Shown here: piece by piece, positions 39,476 to 52,300 of the stretch | Numbering within the stretch: position 1 is the stretch's first letter | Layout: the number at the start of each line of letters is the position of its first letter | The notes under the pieces: generated by a model | What the model was told of the DNA's origin: nothing | Seen by the model: the letters and a program-made list of their open reading frames with translations, nothing else | Database searches by the model: none | NCBI RefSeq assembly: GCF_954871325.1 | Contig: NC_088776.1 | Location: forward strand, 43,790,569 to 43,854,568 | Source: Gordionus sp. m RMFG-2023 | Taxonomy: Eukaryota; Nematomorpha; Gordioida; Chordodea; Parachordodidae | Length of the DNA: 64,000 bases | Reading direction: 5' to 3' | Made by a program: the position numbers and the translations under genes

Positions 39476-39675
39476 AAATTATATTTTTAAAACACATTAA
39501 TCAGTTACCCAAAATTTAGCAATTTACCAAATTTTATAAAAAAAACAAAAAAATTGAGCAGATCCAGCGAGTCTACTAAGCGAGCCGACTAAGTGGGTCG
39601 GCTCATTCGGCTCCTTGATCGACGACTCGAGTCACAAGTCGTAAGAACTCGATTTTTAACAACACTATATCTCAC

Positions 39676-42196
39676 AACCCATTAACATGACAGGCATTAT
39701 AAAAACATTTATATATAAAATAAAGTATTGGAAGATATCTCTATTCTATGCAAAATTTTTAAACAGAAAAAACCATAAGGTTAAAAAATTTGCTAAACTC
39801 CGCTCATTGCCATATGAAAGCATTTTTATGAAGATAATTTTTTAAATAAATATTAATAATAACTTAAATTATTCATGTTTATAAATCTAAATTTAAAAGG
39901 AAATCTTTTTTTATAAAATCAAAATTAAATAATAATATATCAATAACCCATGAACATTGATAGTTCGCTTCGTGTTGTAAAAATCTCCTTGTTGATAATA
40001 TCGAAAAATGAATTATTTTTAAAAAGGAATTTTTCTGTTATAAATTTATTAGAATTGTTACTTATTAGAAGTAATTAGTTACTTTTCTTTATAAGTAACT
40101 AGTTGTGTTGAAAATCATTTTATATTAGAACTCTACATTAACCGATCCGAGTCACATTGGCATAAATACAAATATAATAATTTTATTATACCTCATTTTA
40201 ATGATAAGTTTTAATCGATTGCTTAATTTTATTATTATAAATGATATGTGTTGCCTTAATCCTGTAATTATTTCTTTTGATATAATCTATAAAAAATCAT
40301 TTTTAATATTGTTAAAATTAAAGGGAGAAAATTTATCAGAAGTATTTCGTTTAAAAAATATTTTATTCGATATTTAAGTTGATAACACATTAATTAAGCA
40401 GTTTATAAATATTCACTTTACCGTAGATAACATTAAAATTTAATTATGAATTATAACGAGATCTACAGGCACTGCCCGGAATGGATTAAAGAATAACATG
40501 AATTTAAAAAACCGGGCTGGGCCAATTTAGAAATAGCTTTAAATTTATATCAATAGTTTAAATATATAATGAGGTGTTTAATATTAATTTACTGCTCATG
40601 CTTTCTTTCGAGAAGAAAAAATAGGATCAGATCTGCTTCAAAAATAAAATTTTGGATGAACTCAGATCTTGGAGAAAAAAACAATCGGGTCGGATGTGGG
40701 ATAAAAATATTTTCTTTTCTTTTCCCTCAGCGAATGCACCCAAAAAATAGGTCCGATGCCAAGGACTCTACTTTATATATAATTTTCTATATATCTTTTT
40801 TTAAATAAAATACAAAAAAATAGAATTTAAATAAAGAAATAATTGCACTATAAAATGTATACCACAGAATAGCGAAATTATAAATTTGAACACTTGAAAA
40901 AGAAAAAATGATTTTTTCCCATATTTCTCGGCAGGCCTTAAAATTATTTACTATCGTGAATAGAGCTTCCCGGAGAATCATTTGTATGATTTAATGTGAT
41001 ATTGATAAAAAAATAAGTAAAAAATTTTTAAAAATAAGAAAGCTATAGTCTCACCATTTTCTTAAAAATTCTAGGTTTGTGCAGTAATCTTAAACAAAAA
41101 TGCAATTATGACCAAAATAAGACAGCTTATCAAAAACTTCATTAAATTAAAATATGGATAGATTTATTGTTGCAAATGACTAATTTATGAATATTGCGAT
41201 TTTTAAAGTTTGGCGTTGTAAATTAAGACCTAGCAAGGAGTTGTTGGTTACAACTAAATCAAATAACAAATAAACAGATACGCCGATATACAGATATTTG
41301 GCAAGTCGACAAAAGAAAGAAAGAAGGTGCTCCTAAGCATTTTTCTTTATTTCCTTCAATTTTATTTTTATAAATTATAAATAAATAAATGAGATTATTG
41401 AAGAATTATATTTTTCTCTCAATATAACATATTTAATAACTTTCTGGTAAAAAAAGTATTGCATTTTGGAAAGTAAATAGTTATTTTAATTATAATTTCT
41501 CACGAATTTTGTACAAACTGTTACGTTGAAATTCCCGCATTAAGCTTTTTTAAGTTTTTATGAGTTTATAGATCTAATTTTGAATCCCAAAATTAATAAT
41601 TAAAGCAGGGCTCTCATTCAAAAATCCATCAAATTTGATTCAATATCCCGGGACATCAATTTAATATTCGGGTTCAGTTCGACTAAAAAAAGTTAAATGA
41701 TGGATTCACAGAAAGTTAATTTTCACAAAAAAAAACTCCAGTCTAACTTAATTACATTCAGGTAATTAATTTAACTAAATTTATTGACATGTGGTATATG
41801 TATGTATGTAATTATTTGCATATTCTACAAAACAATAATAATATTTTAGGGAACCTTTGCGCTGAGATTTCATGAATAAAGGAATTTTATATTAAAAAAA
41901 TACATATTCATACATAGATGGAGGTATCAAAGATACCTAAATGCAATCACCACCCTTTTTAATCAAACAAATTACATGTAATTAATTGAACAATCAAAAA
42001 GTATTGCTTTTAATTTAATCTAATATAAACATATTAAAATTTATATTAGTTGAACGAAATAAAACGTTAAATAAAAACCTTTATAAAAGCGTTTCTACAT
42101 ATCATAATCTATAAAAAGGCAAAATTGTCTGATTAAATACACATCATATAATGTCCACGATTTTTCTTTCAATTATAAAAAAAACAAATTCATGAT
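39676..42196. other. gene-free stretch downstream of the RSF1 homologue
   Basis: No exon recognised. AACTAGTTAC words lie near 40090 and decayed GC-rich MITE-like words at 40460-40520. No AATAAA signal for the minus-strand gene is seen within about 150 nt of its stop codon. Confidence 0.4.
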
Positions 42197-43383
42197 TTAG
42201 TTATTATTCGAATTGCATACATTTGACATCTCGTTTTGGGTAATAGTTTCGTTATTAATTTGATGTTGTTGCTCATCCGACAGATGTGTTAAGTATAGAG
42301 GCTGTAAACGTTGTAAATTCAAATTTATTGGATTGACTGGGTATAAAATACAATTATTTGCCTGGGGGATCAGGCTTCTCGAGTATATTGGTATGAGAGA
42401 CGTATTTAAATTGCTTAAATTTAAGTTCTGTATATTATTTATATTGTTGATACCGGATAAGGTGTTCGAAATATTAGTCAGATCGGTTAGTGATAACTCT
42501 GTTAAATTCAAGTTGGTCATACATGGAGATACGAAATTGTTGCCTAAATTATTCAAAAAATTGGTTTGAATATTATTAGTCAAGAAGCTATTTTGATTAT
42601 GAATACCGTGAGTATTCAAATTATTTTGTAAACTATTTTGATTATGAATAACTTGAATATTCAAATTACTTTGCAAGCTATTTTGATTATTATTCACAGA
42701 ATTATTTCTATTATTTATATCGTGAATATTCAAATCATTCTGTATTATACAGCTATCCTGTGACGATGGATCAGTTTGATTATGCATGGAGGAAGTGAGA
42801 TTACAAAGATTTAAAAGATGATTTTTGTTGCTATTATTAAGGGCCAGTAAAATATTATTGGTATTGAAAAAATTATTTTGATAGTTGGGTGATGGGGAGT
42901 ATTTGACGTAAGCAACTGAAGGAGTCTTAACTGGGGATCTGTTGGTCGGTTTTTGTTGTTCCGGGGTATTTAAAATAGCTTTCGAATATGTGACAATCGA
43001 TGCCTTATTAGCACTATTATCGGTAGATTTTGGTTGACTTTTCGAGGCTATGTTTGATGATTCAGATGTTAAATGACGTGATACAATATTAATTTTATCC
43101 GCCTTTTTTTTTGGCCTGTTATTGTAATAACCATCGGCAATCGTACTAGCATCGTAATTATTGAAGAAAGTTTTGTTTTGACCTTCATTGTAATAACCGT
43201 CAGCAATCGTGCTAGCATCGTAATTATTACCGAAAGTTTTTTTATTTTCGTTGTTGTAATAACCGTCGGCAATTGTGTTAGCGTCGTAATTATTAATCAA
43301 AATTTTGTTTTGATTTTTAGAAGTTGTTTCTGGTTCTGGTTCTAAGAGCAAGGTAGAGGAGAGTAAACCATTGTAAACTGATT
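42197..43383 (-). CDS. RSF1: RSF1 exon 15: Asn-rich C-terminal tail
   Basis: 395 codons including the stop. Near the start, three copies of NNYDASTIADGYYN-type repeats (43290-43100) differ at synonymous positions, a sign of translation. A Ser/Thr/Pro-rich stretch follows, then a long Asn/Gln/Leu-rich region with repeated HNQNSLQNNLN units, probably disordered. The acceptor is AAATATAG/AAT. It has no counterpart in human RSF1 that I recall. Assignment to this gene rests on the phase match and orientation, so a separate gene is possible. Confidence 0.7.
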
Positions 43384-46300
43384 CTATATTTATTTTAGTT
43401 TTTTTATAAGTTAAATATTGACAACGTAGACAGAGAATGCATCAATACTTTTTTTAACCGATGCTTATATGGCATCAGCCGATATAATCGGTACAAAAAT
43501 AATAATATAAATTAGCAAAAATAAAATTCATCGATTCCTATATTATCATTTTTTTAAATTATAATTTATGAAATTAGTATAGGCTACTGATATCGGTTAA
43601 AATATAAAGTATCGGGGAAAACTGGGCTCGATACCGATATCAAGAATCGAGCATCGCTGGCATATAAGATAAGATTTGATAAATTTTGAATATATAACAC
43701 GTGGATATTTAGCGATAACCACGTGGCTTGGATTTTATAAAATTGATAAAAAGATTATATATTTTTATTTCAAGAATACATAAAAAAAAACTCTCAAAAA
43801 TTTGGAAATGATGCTTATTATTAAATTTATCTAAAATATTTCAAGGATTAACTCATTTAAAAAAATAATAAATTATTTGTACAGTTTTCAAATCGAAATG
43901 CGCAATTTTTACAGTTTTCTAATCATTTGCATATTTTTCATTTGCGCAGTTTTTTATTTTGCGCGCAATTATTTAATCATTTGCACAGTTTTTTTAAATT
44001 ATTTACACGGCTTTTTTAACTTAAAATTTTCATTAATTAAACATTTGTTTTTTTAATAAATTTGCATTTTTTAATTTTATTTACTGTATTTATATTTCTA
44101 AAAAAAAATTAAATATATTTAATTGTACATTCTGTCTAAGGAATAAATATTTAGGATCAAGTGTTTGTATCTTTATTTTCGTGAGTTAAATTTTTTTTAA
44201 AAACAAAAAGTGATATGCGCAATCAGTTGGTGGAAATAGCAATTGGCCAAAATGTAAAATTGCCGAGATTTTTATATTTGTTGATCTATTTATGAAACGA
44301 TATAATTTCAAGTTAGATAACTGCCTACGGCCCGGGGATAGTGGTAAAACCGTTAGGTCTTAACCCTTCATCAGTTGATAATTTATTGATCGTTCTTAGA
44401 GTGAGGTTGGTGCCGGCCTTGACTTTTAAAGCTCTTAAGGCCATGTCTTCCCTTAGCATTTGCTAAGAGGTTGCAGTTCATGAAATGATGAAGTAGAACG
44501 AGATAGCAGCAGAGTTTTATAGCCTAAATAAATTCATTCTTAGTCGTTCATTGGATTTATATTAGATTTTCAATTGTAAGAAAATATATTTTAAAATATA
44601 AAAACAAAACAGATTCATATTCAAATTTGAAATAAGTATATCGGTTTTACCATTTTATTTTATAGATTTTTTAGTGAATCTCAATATACTAATTAGATCC
44701 ATAGTCACTTTGATATTGCAAAAAAAATTATGTTTTTGCAAAAGGATACCATGTGGATAAAAAAATACTCTATATAAAGTTATTTCAATAATTTAGAACT
44801 GTGCATACTTTGTTTGTTTAACTATACATTTGATTTATAAAACTGAGAAATCTTAAACTTAAAACAGTGAATAATTTAATTTAAACCCGTGCATCCAATT
44901 AATTTAAAACTGTGAAATGAATAATTTAAAATTCAATTGGTTTAAAAAACTGCGTAAATAATACTCATGCAATCAAATACATTATATTAATAAACACTAT
45001 GATTCAATATTACAAATATTAACCAACGCCTTAAACCTTTAATTTCCCGTTTCCTGTGCTTTTTTGGTCTACTTTTATACCCATATGCATATTCAAATTC
45101 ACTGCTATTAGAACTCTTGGAATCGTAATTATCATCAGATTGGAAAGAACCACTTATAAATGATTCGCCGTCCATATTTTCGTAGTTGGCAGGTTTAATT
45201 AATCTATTTTGTAGGATTTGCAAATCAGAAAACCTTTGAGGAATTTTTTTGTGTCTAACTGGTCTCTCGTAATAGTTTTCGGTCAATAATAATTTTGGTT
45301 TTTTGGGTCTACCTCTTCCTCTTTTGGTAAGATCAGTTGATAGATTAGTTATTTCCTCAATAGTTGTAGCTAAAATATTAATGGAATCTGACATCACTAT
45401 TGACGGGCTTAAAGTGGTATTAAGTGCGGTTAGTGCTTCAGTAATATTTGTCGTGGATTGGATGCTAAACTGATGGTTATGAGAATCGAGTTGGGGAGAT
45501 AGATAATTTAATAGTGAGGGTTTAAGATTAACGTGAAAGGTGGGAGTTCTTGTTTAATGAAAAGTAAAAAATAAATAAGTTCAATTTTTTAGTGAATTAC
45601 ACTTTATAGTTTTGAAAAAATGGATAAAATAAAAACCTCGCCTTTTGACATTTATATATAACTGTTCCTCAATTTTATAGAATTTGATTGATTTGTTTCT
45701 TTAGAAAATTTAGTTAAAAAATAATAAAAAATTTATTAAAAAAAATAATTCAAGACCCATATTTTATTTTTTAAAACGGGCTAGACTGGTTCCCATTTAT
45801 GTTGGAATATTGCCGCCGCTCGTCTCTTTCAAAATTTTTCCCTAATCTAAATTATAATGGGAGAAAAAAGAGTATAATTTGAGATTTTTATTTAAATAAT
45901 TATCAAAATAATATGTATATAATTAACGAAAAATAGTATGTCGAATCGTTCCTTATTTATCTAGTATAAGCATAAAGCAATCTCACTTTCCATTGATCGA
46001 AAGTCAGTTTTCTTGCGAAATTAAGGTACGTAACTCACGAATTTTTTTTCTAAAGTTTGTCTTAAGATTCACAAAGTTGCTGCCTATTTTTTTATAAACC
46101 AAAATCTTTAATTCGTTCCATACTTGATAATACGATTAGATTTATATTAAGATTATGAATCCCGTATTTCAAATTCGCTTTAAAGCTTCTTTAACTGCAT
46201 GAATATTTCATTTTCGTAGCATAATTTTATCAGAACGAGATCCGTCTTTTGATAACATTTTTTAGGGGTAGTAAAAGGCGTTTATTAATTCAAATTTGTT

Positions 46301-49300
46301 TGGTAACCTAAATATTTTATGTTATAATTTATGATTATGAAATTTTTTTAAAAAAGCAGGCCTCCACTATAGTCCAACTTATTTGCTATTTTTAGGTAAA
46401 ATAGATCTCTACTTCAAAGATTTTTTGCTCAAAAAATATTTTGGAGATTTTTTTTTTCTTACTGAAAATAATATTAAGGATCTTTAGTTAATTTTTTTGT
46501 CAAATTATAGTATTTTAAATTTCAATTTTCTATATAAAAGACAATCAAATTCTATAAAAAAATTGAGGAATATTAAGTTGATTATATTCTCTAATAAAAT
46601 TTCATAAAAAGCAAGAGACGCAAAATAGACAGATTTTTTTTAACCAAAATTTTAGCAAAAAATTTTTCACAAAATTGAAAATTTTTTTATCATCAAAATA
46701 TTTGTGATTTCATCATGAAATATTTTTATGCATATCACAAAAGATTTTACAATTTTTTTTTAAAATTTTAGGTTAATCAAAAATTCTCTTTTCTTTCTCA
46801 AAAAATCTTCAGAAATCAAAATCTTTGAAACTTTTATTTTGAAGAGCATTTCAAAAAGCAAAGGTTTTTTAGCGACCCGGTACATTCTTTCATTCAGGTC
46901 TAAAAAAATGATCAAATAAATTAATAAAAGTTTATTTTGGGTAATTAAAAATAGATTTCCTCATATTATATTTTTTTAAAAAAAGTGGATGGATTTATAT
47001 AATTATTAAATATCCCAGGAAATATTCTATGCTATACTTAAGGTTTGTTTCTTCATGTGAATCGGAAAAATGAGAAGATCGAGTGTGCATATCATGTGGT
47101 AGAGGATCTTTAAAAGCTTTACAAATAATATATTTTATTAAAAGGAATAAAACACGGAAGTCATTGTAAAATTTTAATCTATACTTTAAAACATGCATAA
47201 TGATGTTTGAAACTTATTTTTGAATTATTATCTAAAATATTATAAACGAATTGACAAAATTGATATATTGGTATAAAATATTACTAAATATTAAAAAATA
47301 TTGTCATAAAGATAAGTTCATAATAATGCTAGCAAGCTATATATATTAAAATTGCATAAGGTTTTAAAAAATTAAATAATCAAATAAAAAGTTAAATATT
47401 GAATGATGAGCATATTTGACTACTATAATACATGATATTGAATTTGACAGAAACAAGACCCCGAGAAAAACAAATGAGAAAGATAGATATGAAAAAACGG
47501 GACCATAAAAGATACCTAAGATCGTGTAAAATGGAGAAGGAAGATGTGAGAAAAGGACATTAAAAATCAAAACGCTTATTATGATTTTAACTTGTAAAAA
47601 TAATTTAATTCAACCTGTTTGTATCTATAATAAATAACTTAATTAAAAACATGTACGCTTCTATAAACTCACAATTTTGTTCTTTAATAGCCCTCTCTAT
47701 CAATTTATCATAATCATCAAAATGGTAATTAATAGGCTTCCTGTTTCGACAGATTCGGGTGCTTAATAACGCTTCCAGCTCTTCGGTTGTATTTAATTTG
47801 TGCATGGGGTCATTTTCCAGTGTGTCCTTTATCCATTTGTTATATTATACCCATTAAAATGTCATCACGTTTTTTTAGATCGAATTTATTAATGGTAAAA
47901 ATGAAGCTTTAACCAGAGTTTGGAAAAAATCTTCGAAAAATGTTTAAGCAAATTTTTTTTGAGGAATAAAGATTTTTGATTAAATTTAACTCAAAAATGT
48001 AAAAAATTATAAGTAAATTTTTTGTAATTTTCATAAATAAAAAATCTTTCAAAATGAAAATCAAAAATTTTTTAAAAAAATTTCAAAGATTTTTTTCAAA
48101 CTCTCGTAATTCGATATTTGTATCGATTTAATAAATGAAAGCAAGAAAAAAATGAATAATTTGTTATATTCATTAAAATATTTTTTACATGATATTCTAA
48201 AATGTTGGAGATTTTTATTCCGGCCGACCTCAATCTTTCGTGTTTCCTTGCGACATGTTTGCGTTTTTCGATTAATTCATCTAAGAGATTCAATTTTTTC
48301 CTAAGTTTTTCAATTAGTAATCGCTTTTATTTTTTTAAAAAATATTGATTTGCTTAAATGATAATCATATAATTTATATACCGATATTTATTTTTTTTTA
48401 ATTAATTTTATAAAATAACAATATTTCATTTAAAATAATACAGTCTCGGTGGGTAATATTTTTTTCAATTTTGTAGCTTTATAATAAATTAGCATAATAT
48501 AAGAAAAATATTTTTTTTAAATATATAAACGTTATAATTATGGGCCTGTATAATAGTTGGGTATTGACTAAAAACGGCTAAATTATGTCAATCTACAGAC
48601 GTGTGCTTAAGAAAATTTATTTGAGTTTCCTTCAAAGTTGAGTTATTTGGGACAGATCGAGCCCGACCCTTAGATATTTTTTTAAAATCAGGTGGGCTCT
48701 GAAGATTTTTTTTAAAATGAGAGGGTACGCCAAAAACAGGACAGATGAAGGGTTTTAATAAGGAAAAGATCCAGATTTTAGGTCAGAGCTATTAAAAATT
48801 GTTTAATTCGCCTTGAAAATGGGCATTAAATAAGAGCTTTTATATTCTATAGATTAATTTTTTAAAAACGAAACCTGAGATTAAGGCTTTAAATTGTGAC
48901 CCATTTTAGGGGTATTAAATAAATAATATTGATTATCTATTTATTTATTTTTAAATTTAGTGTATAATAAATAATTATAATAGTAAATAAAATTATACGT
49001 GTTCACACAAAGAGCAAACCCAATCACTATCTATAGTGTTCACAATGATATAAGATGGGGGAATACATGAATCGTGATAAAAAGATGAGCAGGTCAAACA
49101 GCATAGAGTCTTAAGTTTAAATTTTTTTTAAAAATAGTCAATGATATATTATTTATTATTAGGTTAATATTGAATCGAGACTTATAAAATAGTCAAAATG
49201 CTTCTCCTGCTCATAAATAAATTTCGAGAGAAAAATAAGCCATAAGATCGTGTCTTGACTCGTCTTATTTCTGAAACTTATTTAGGCTTAGCCTGGATTG

Positions 49301-52300
49301 TTTTTAAATTTGTCCATTAAATAAATATTATTACTTTTTTCGATACAAATAAAACAAAGGCCCGATAAATCTAAAGGATCTCTTTTTTTAGGCTGTTTAG
49401 AGGAAGCTATATCAGAGACTTGCAGAGGTATTATTTACACGATCCGGCTCGGATTTTTTTAAAATATGTTATATTTATTTTTAGTTAATGGCGATTTAAA
49501 ATATTTGGTTTTAAAATATTCGGCCAGGCCCGAGTATTTTATTATAAATTTAAGCCTGGCCTAGATATATTTTAAAAAAATTATAATATGGCTGGGTTTA
49601 GGGCCACCTGCAGGTCTCTGAATATAGACGGCTACCGTTCAGAAATAAGACAAACCAGAACACGACCTAAAGCCCTTTTTGGAGTTTTTTATAAAATCAA
49701 TTTTGACATTTATTTATTTTTCAGTTCTATAGAGACAGCTATTTAGAATTCTAAAAAAAAGTGAGCTAGGATGAAGCTTACTATTTACTTAACAATAATT
49801 TAGCTAATAAATTTCAAGGGGACTTAAACAAGGGAAACGTTATAAGTTGAGAAACATTGTGAAAAAAATAATATTTATGAAATCCGGAATCAAAAGATAC
49901 TTAAAGCTTAAAATTTAAGAAATGTCTTTCTATCATTATAAAATTTAAAGTTGAGGATTTTATATAGTAAGAAATATATTTTTGATAATTTTCCACCTAA
50001 TATTTTTGTGTTTTTATGTTTACTTAACTGTTAGTGGTAATATAAATTAAGATTTTAGGCTGTGTCCTGGTTCGAATTAATTTTGATATTTAATACTGCT
50101 TAGCCTAGGTTAAACTGAACTAAGACACCCTATTTTTGTATTTTAAATATTTTATGACATTGTTATTTTTCGTATTTTTTTTTCTCGTTTAGTTTTTTTT
50201 TTATTTCTTTAAATTTTTTTTTACTTTTTAAGACTTTCAGTCGAAGCTAAATAGCCAGCTAAAAAAAGTGAAATAAAGTCAAATAATTTACTGGAGAAGG
50301 TCGGGATTTACTGCATTTTCTACAGGTGTTAATTGTTTTGGGAGTTTTTGGAATTTCTAAATAAAAATTTTAAAAAAAATACAATATTTGATTGGGAGTT
50401 TTTAGAATTTCTAAATAAAAATTTTAAAAAAAATACAATATTTGATATAAAAGATTAGATACTAATATTTATGCAAAGCATTTTACCTTATAAAGTGTCA
50501 TTTCAAACTTATTTTTCATATATAAAATGATATATACAAGATTTGAAATCAAACTTTCCTCTAAACCCGACGAAATATTATGATTCATAACTCAATATTT
50601 TTAACATATAAATCTAAAAGTTGTATACTTGGTAAAGACATTTGGTTATCTTTTTTAACTTCGAGTAACACCTTCTTCTTAGCGCTCCTTAATGTTCTCT
50701 CAGTAGTTTCTTCCGTTAAATTTCCATTGTCTATTTTAAATGATTCATCTTGCTGTATATTTTTTAAAAAAAACATAAAAAATTAATTGTAATTTACTTA
50801 ACTTTTATGTTACAGATTATATACAAATTGGTTCAACTATTAGCAAGAAACTTAGTTAAATTACAAATAACTGGGCTATTCTACAAATAACTGGGCTATT
50901 ATACAAACTAGTAGCTAATTTTTGTTTTTAAATAGAATTTAGCAACTAAAGTAAGAGTACAAATTTTTTAAAAACTGATATTAAATCAAAAGATATTAGA
51001 ATGAATTAAAACCAGTTCATGATATTAAATAATATTTCATTCGTTTGTTATAGAAATTTGATTAAAAATATACTATTATTCAATAAATTTAAATAAAAAT
51101 TCCCAAATATTCAAATTTTTACAAAAAAATCGTATTTTTGTGAGCCCTTATTTATTTTTCTAGAGAAATAATGTAGCACTGGTTTTTCGTGCAAAGCAGT
51201 GAATATAAATTATTTTTCAAGGTAAATGATTTCGGACAGATATCCGTTGGTCTTAGAGTAAAACGCCGCCATCGTCAATTTTTTATTGGTTTGCAGTTCT
51301 AAATATAACGTCATCTACATTACAAACCTTGTGTTTGACATTTTATAAATTGTTCAGCAGAAACAAATTATTTTTTAAATTATTATCTATATCTATTATA
51401 AAATTCAATCATAATAAGGATTAAAAAATCATTCTGCAGTTTATTAAGATACAAGCTAGAGATCCTCTTGATATAAAATAAGCAAAAAATATATAAATTT
51501 TGGAAACTTTTTATAACCAACAATGAAGAAATATCATGTCTTAAATTAAAATTATACGTTATTATATTCATCATGGGCGTCTGGATTTATACTTTGAAAG
51601 CAATTGGATATAACTTTCAAATTTGCTTTTCGTTTTGGTGGTCTGCTACTAATTTGTTCTTCCGTTACTGTATTATTTCTCAAACAAGACTTAGTTTTAT
51701 GGTCATATGCTTCATCTTTTTGTATTTTAAAAGAATGAATATAAAAATTTAATTTAATTAAACCAATCGACCCAATCCTATTAGGTTGATTTTAGGTCAG
51801 ATCAGTTAAAAATTAAATAATTTTAAATTCTTATATATATTTACTTTTACTCTGATTCGATTTATTTTGTGATAAATTATTAACAATGATTGTATGATCT
51901 GCATCATCTTTAATGTCATTTATAATTTTATTAGTTATAGATTCATTCAAGCCACCATTAGAATTTGAGTGGTATTCATTTTCATTTAAACATTGGTCAT
52001 TTCTTATATTGGTATCGAAATTACATATATTTTTAAAATCTGGCAATCTAGCTATAGGATTATCTTTAATATTTTCATCGTCATCACAATCAGTAATTTC
52101 TTTATTCATAACTTCACTGAGATCATTGTAATTATCAGGCAAATCATCTTCTATCAAATTAGTGTAAAATTGATATTTATATAGGTTATATGTTTGCAAT
52201 GGGTGGGTTATAAAATTTTAAATAACAAATGGGCAACTTAAAAATGTTTTATTTTTCTGACTCATTTTTTATTAAAATTTAGACAAATATCAGTATTTTT

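Larger units (their letters stand above)
36987..39667. mobile_element. large foldback element with tandem repeats in the arms, hAT-type ends
   Basis: This 2681-bp element is almost wholly a giant inverted repeat. It starts TAGTGTTGTTAAA and ends TTTAACAACACTA. The flanks TAGCTCAC (36979-36986) and TATCTCAC (39668-39675) agree at 7 of 8, fitting a hAT 8-bp duplication. From the outside in, each arm has a CGACTCGAGTC-rich block, a 109-119-bp tandem array (five copies left, three right), the word GGGTTTCCCATTCAAAAAA, and a long low-complexity T-rich/A-rich segment. The arms are roughly 1.35 and 1.02 kb and the unpaired centre is about 38340-38640. No transposase is present. The layout matches Drosophila FB foldback elements in form, not in sequence. 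Confidence 0.88.

Noticed and set aside
44987-45036. Extension of RSF1 exon 14 to the stop at 44987
   Set aside because: The last residues are not RSF1-like, and a donor at 45036 joins exon 15 in the exact phase. An unspliced short isoform remains possible.
47364-47570. 68-residue minus-strand frame between RSF1 exons 12 and 13
   Set aside because: It is hydrophobic AT-driven sequence inside an intron and does not fit the flanking phases.
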